Positions 6,159 through 7,343 of a stretch of 7,343 bases of DNA are shown piece after piece. The DNA comes from Alphaproteobacteria bacterium (GTDB lineage Bacteria > Pseudomonadota > Alphaproteobacteria > SMXP01). Under the pieces are notes generated by a model. That model was not told where the DNA came from and did not search any database. It saw only the letters and a program-made list of their open reading frames with translations. The translations under genes were made by a program, and so were the position numbers. Within the stretch, counting starts at the first letter, position 1, and every line of letters starts with the position of its first letter. Location: the NCBI GenBank assembly GCA_021774995.1, contig JAJFIM010000129.1, positions 1 through 7,343 on the forward strand. The letters run 5' to 3'.

Positions 6159-6187
6159 TGTTTGCGTTTTGTGCAAGAGGGTATAAT
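6159..6187 (+). promoter_or_regulatory. Candidate promoter for the GltD-like gene
   Basis: A perfect -10 box TATAAT lies at 6182-6187. The hexamer 17 bp upstream (TGTTTG, 6159-6164) is a poor -35, so activator help or a non-canonical -35 would be needed. Transcription would start near 6194, about 83 nt before the GTG start, inside the left arm of an inverted repeat. This is the best promoter candidate in the gap 6057-6276; I see no convincing terminator for the dehalogenase there. Confidence 0.4.
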
Positions 6188-6188
6188 C

Positions 6189-6229
6189 TCGCGCGCCTGA
6201 TCCTTGCCTGATAGGGCGTCGGCGCGCGA
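6189..6229. promoter_or_regulatory. 9-bp inverted repeat overlapping the predicted transcription start
   Basis: TCGCGCGCC (6189-6197) is exactly complementary to GGCGCGCGA (6221-6229), separated by 23 bp. The left arm begins 2 bp after the TATAAT box and spans the expected +1, so a protein bound there would block initiation. Alternatively, if transcription starts a little earlier, the arms could pair in RNA. The 23-bp interior also contains CCTGAT, which repeats at 6196-6201 and 6207-6212. The function is inferred. Confidence 0.35.
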
Positions 6230-6266
6230 TCTGACGCGACAAGAGTGTGAGTTTAGAGGGGAGGCA

Positions 6267-6284
6267 ATGAGGTTCAGTGAATAA
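6267..6284 (+). other. Five-codon mini-ORF overlapping the downstream start (possible leader peptide)
   Basis: ATG at 6267 reads MRFSE then TAA, and overlaps the GTG start of the next gene by 8 bases in another frame. The purine run AGAGGGGAGG (6255-6264) is better placed for this ATG than for the GTG at 6277. Such an arrangement can couple translation. It may equally be chance. Confidence 0.15.
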
Positions 6285-7343
6285 GACCGATACGGGCAAT
6301 CCCGATTTTTTCCACAAAGTGGTGGACTGCCAGTGGGCGTGCCCCGCTCACACAGACGTTCCTGAATATATCCGGCTGATTGCGCAAGGGCGCTTTGCGG
6401 ACGCCTATATGGTTAACAGGGAATCAAATGTCTTTCCCGCCATTCTGGGGCGTGTGTGCGATCGCCCGTGCGAGCCCGCCTGCCGCCGGGGCCGTGTGGA
6501 GGACAAGCCGGTGGCTATCTGCCGGTTGAAGCGCGTTGCCGCAGATCTCAAGGGCGATATCGAGGATCGGTTGCCCGTTATCCCCAAGGTCAAGAATGGT
6601 AAGCGGGTGGCGCTCATAGGCGCCGGGTGTGCGTCGTTGACCGTCGCTAATGATCTCACGCCGCTCGGCTATGACGTCACGATTTTCGAATCGTTGGAGG
6701 CGCCGGGCGGCCTCATGCGCACCAACATTCCCGCGTTTCGGCTGCCCGAAGCGGTACTCAGCGAAGAGATTGGCCGTATCGTGGATATGGGCGTTGATTT
6801 GCGTCTCGGCGCCCGCGTGAACAGCATGAAAGAATTGCTGGGGCAAGGCTTTGATGCGGTGTTTGTGGGCAGCGGCGCGCCCAAGGGCAAAGAGTTGAAC
6901 TTACCTGGGCGTCATGACTCGGATCAGATTTTTATTGGCATTGACTGGCTGGAATCCGTCTCTTTTGAGCATACGGACTCTATCGGTGAAAATGTGGTGA
7001 TTATCGGCGCCGGCAACACGGCCATGGATTGTTGCCGCACCGCGTTGCGCCTTGGGGGGAAAAACGTCACCGTTGCCGCCCGCAAACCGCGCAGTATGTT
7101 CAAAGCGTCTGATTGGGAATTGGAAGACGCGGAAGAAGAAAAAGTCAGCATTCTGGTCAATCACGCCCCGGAAGAATTTATCATTGAAAACGGCAAATTG
7201 ACCGGCGTGAAATTCGCCCTCGTCGAGTGGTCAAAAGATGAGAAGGGCCGTCTGATTTCCAAAACGCGCGATCATGTGACCGTGCCCGCCGATTCGGTGA
7301 TCCTGGCCGTGGGCCAAGAAAACGCGTTTCCATGGGTTGAGCG
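6277..7343 (+). CDS. GltD-like FAD/NAD(P)-binding iron-sulfur oxidoreductase (C-terminus beyond window)
   Basis: 355 codons are visible, open to the right edge. An N-terminal Fe-S helical domain (as in GltD and dihydropyrimidine dehydrogenase) has Cys18-x3-Cys22-Pro, then Cys61-x3-Cys65-x3-Cys69 (CDRPCEPACRRG) and Cys82. An FAD-binding Rossmann motif VALIGAGCASLTVANDL (111-127) follows, then the NAD(P)-binding VVIIGAGNTAMDCCRTALRL with Gly244 first, and VILAVGQEN near the edge. The role is transfer of electrons between NAD(P)H and a partner (a glutamate synthase large subunit or a 2-oxoacid:ferredoxin oxidoreductase type subunit), probably encoded further right. The FAD motif has Cys-Ala-Ser where GltD has Pro-Ala-Gly. 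The usual N-terminal Cys-x2-Cys of GltD is absent and cannot be supplied upstream, since a TGA in frame at 6268-6270 fixes the start. GTG 6277 has TGAGG 4 nt upstream. Confidence 0.88.
   Translation, partial: MNKTDTGNPDFFHKVVDCQWACPAHTDVPEYIRLIAQGRFADAYMVNRESNVFPAILGRVCDRPCEPACRRGRVEDKPVAICRLKRVAADLKGDIEDRLPVIPKVKNGKRVALIGAGCASLTVANDLTPLGYDVTIFESLEAPGGLMRTNIPAFRLPEAVLSEEIGRIVDMGVDLRLGARVNSMKELLGQGFDAVFVGSGAPKGKELNLPGRHDSDQIFIGIDWLESVSFEHTDSIGENVVIIGAGNTAMDCCRTALRLGGKNVTVAARKPRSMFKASDWELEDAEEEKVSILVNHAPEEFIIENGKLTGVKFALVEWSKDEKGRLISKTRDHVTVPADSVILAVGQENAFPWVE

Overview
The window looks like a chromosomal segment of a Gram-negative bacterium, most likely an alphaproteobacterium. This rests on moderately high GC (57-68% in the stretches I hand-counted in core genes), frequent GTG starts, lipoprotein and Sec signals typical of a two-membrane cell, and the gene content. 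The taxon is an inference. No rRNA, tRNA, insertion sequence, CRISPR array or integrase is visible.

Layout: (1) The left edge holds the 5' part of a minus-strand gene for a secreted glycoside-hydrolase-like protein (start at 431), not closed by a stop inside the window. (2) A divergent intergenic region of about 160 bp carries an 11-bp tandem repeat and a 25-bp dyad that overlaps a plausible promoter. (3) Three plus-strand genes follow, all for exported proteins: a UshA/5'-nucleotidase-type metallophosphoesterase lipoprotein (591-2312), a periplasmic AMIN-domain/TPR protein (2427-3338) and a Sel1-repeat lipoprotein (3400-4113). (4) A minus-strand pair, yjbQ followed by a YjaB-like GNAT acetyltransferase (5107 down to 4241), converges on them. 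(5) Divergent from yjbQ, with only 37 bp between start codons, lies a type-1 haloalkane dehalogenase (5145-6056) with all five expected catalytic and halide-binding residues. (6) After a regulatory-looking gap with a perfect TATAAT and a 9-bp inverted repeat, the right edge holds the first 355 codons of a GltD-like iron-sulfur flavoprotein (from 6277).

How the genes may fit together: the exported trio plausibly acts at the cell envelope (phosphoester hydrolysis, peptidoglycan-directed AMIN domain, protein-protein scaffolds), but nothing in the sequence proves a shared pathway. The dehalogenase is the most specific biochemical prediction: hydrolysis of short haloalkanes to alcohols. Its cap domain is shorter than that of DhlA. 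The GltD-like protein would pass electrons between NAD(P)H and an unseen partner encoded to the right. The GH-like and GNAT genes are clearly poorer in GC than their neighbours and may be acquired. I see no obvious new multi-gene system; the best leads are the dehalogenase cap, the two candidate operators and the uncharacterised envelope trio.
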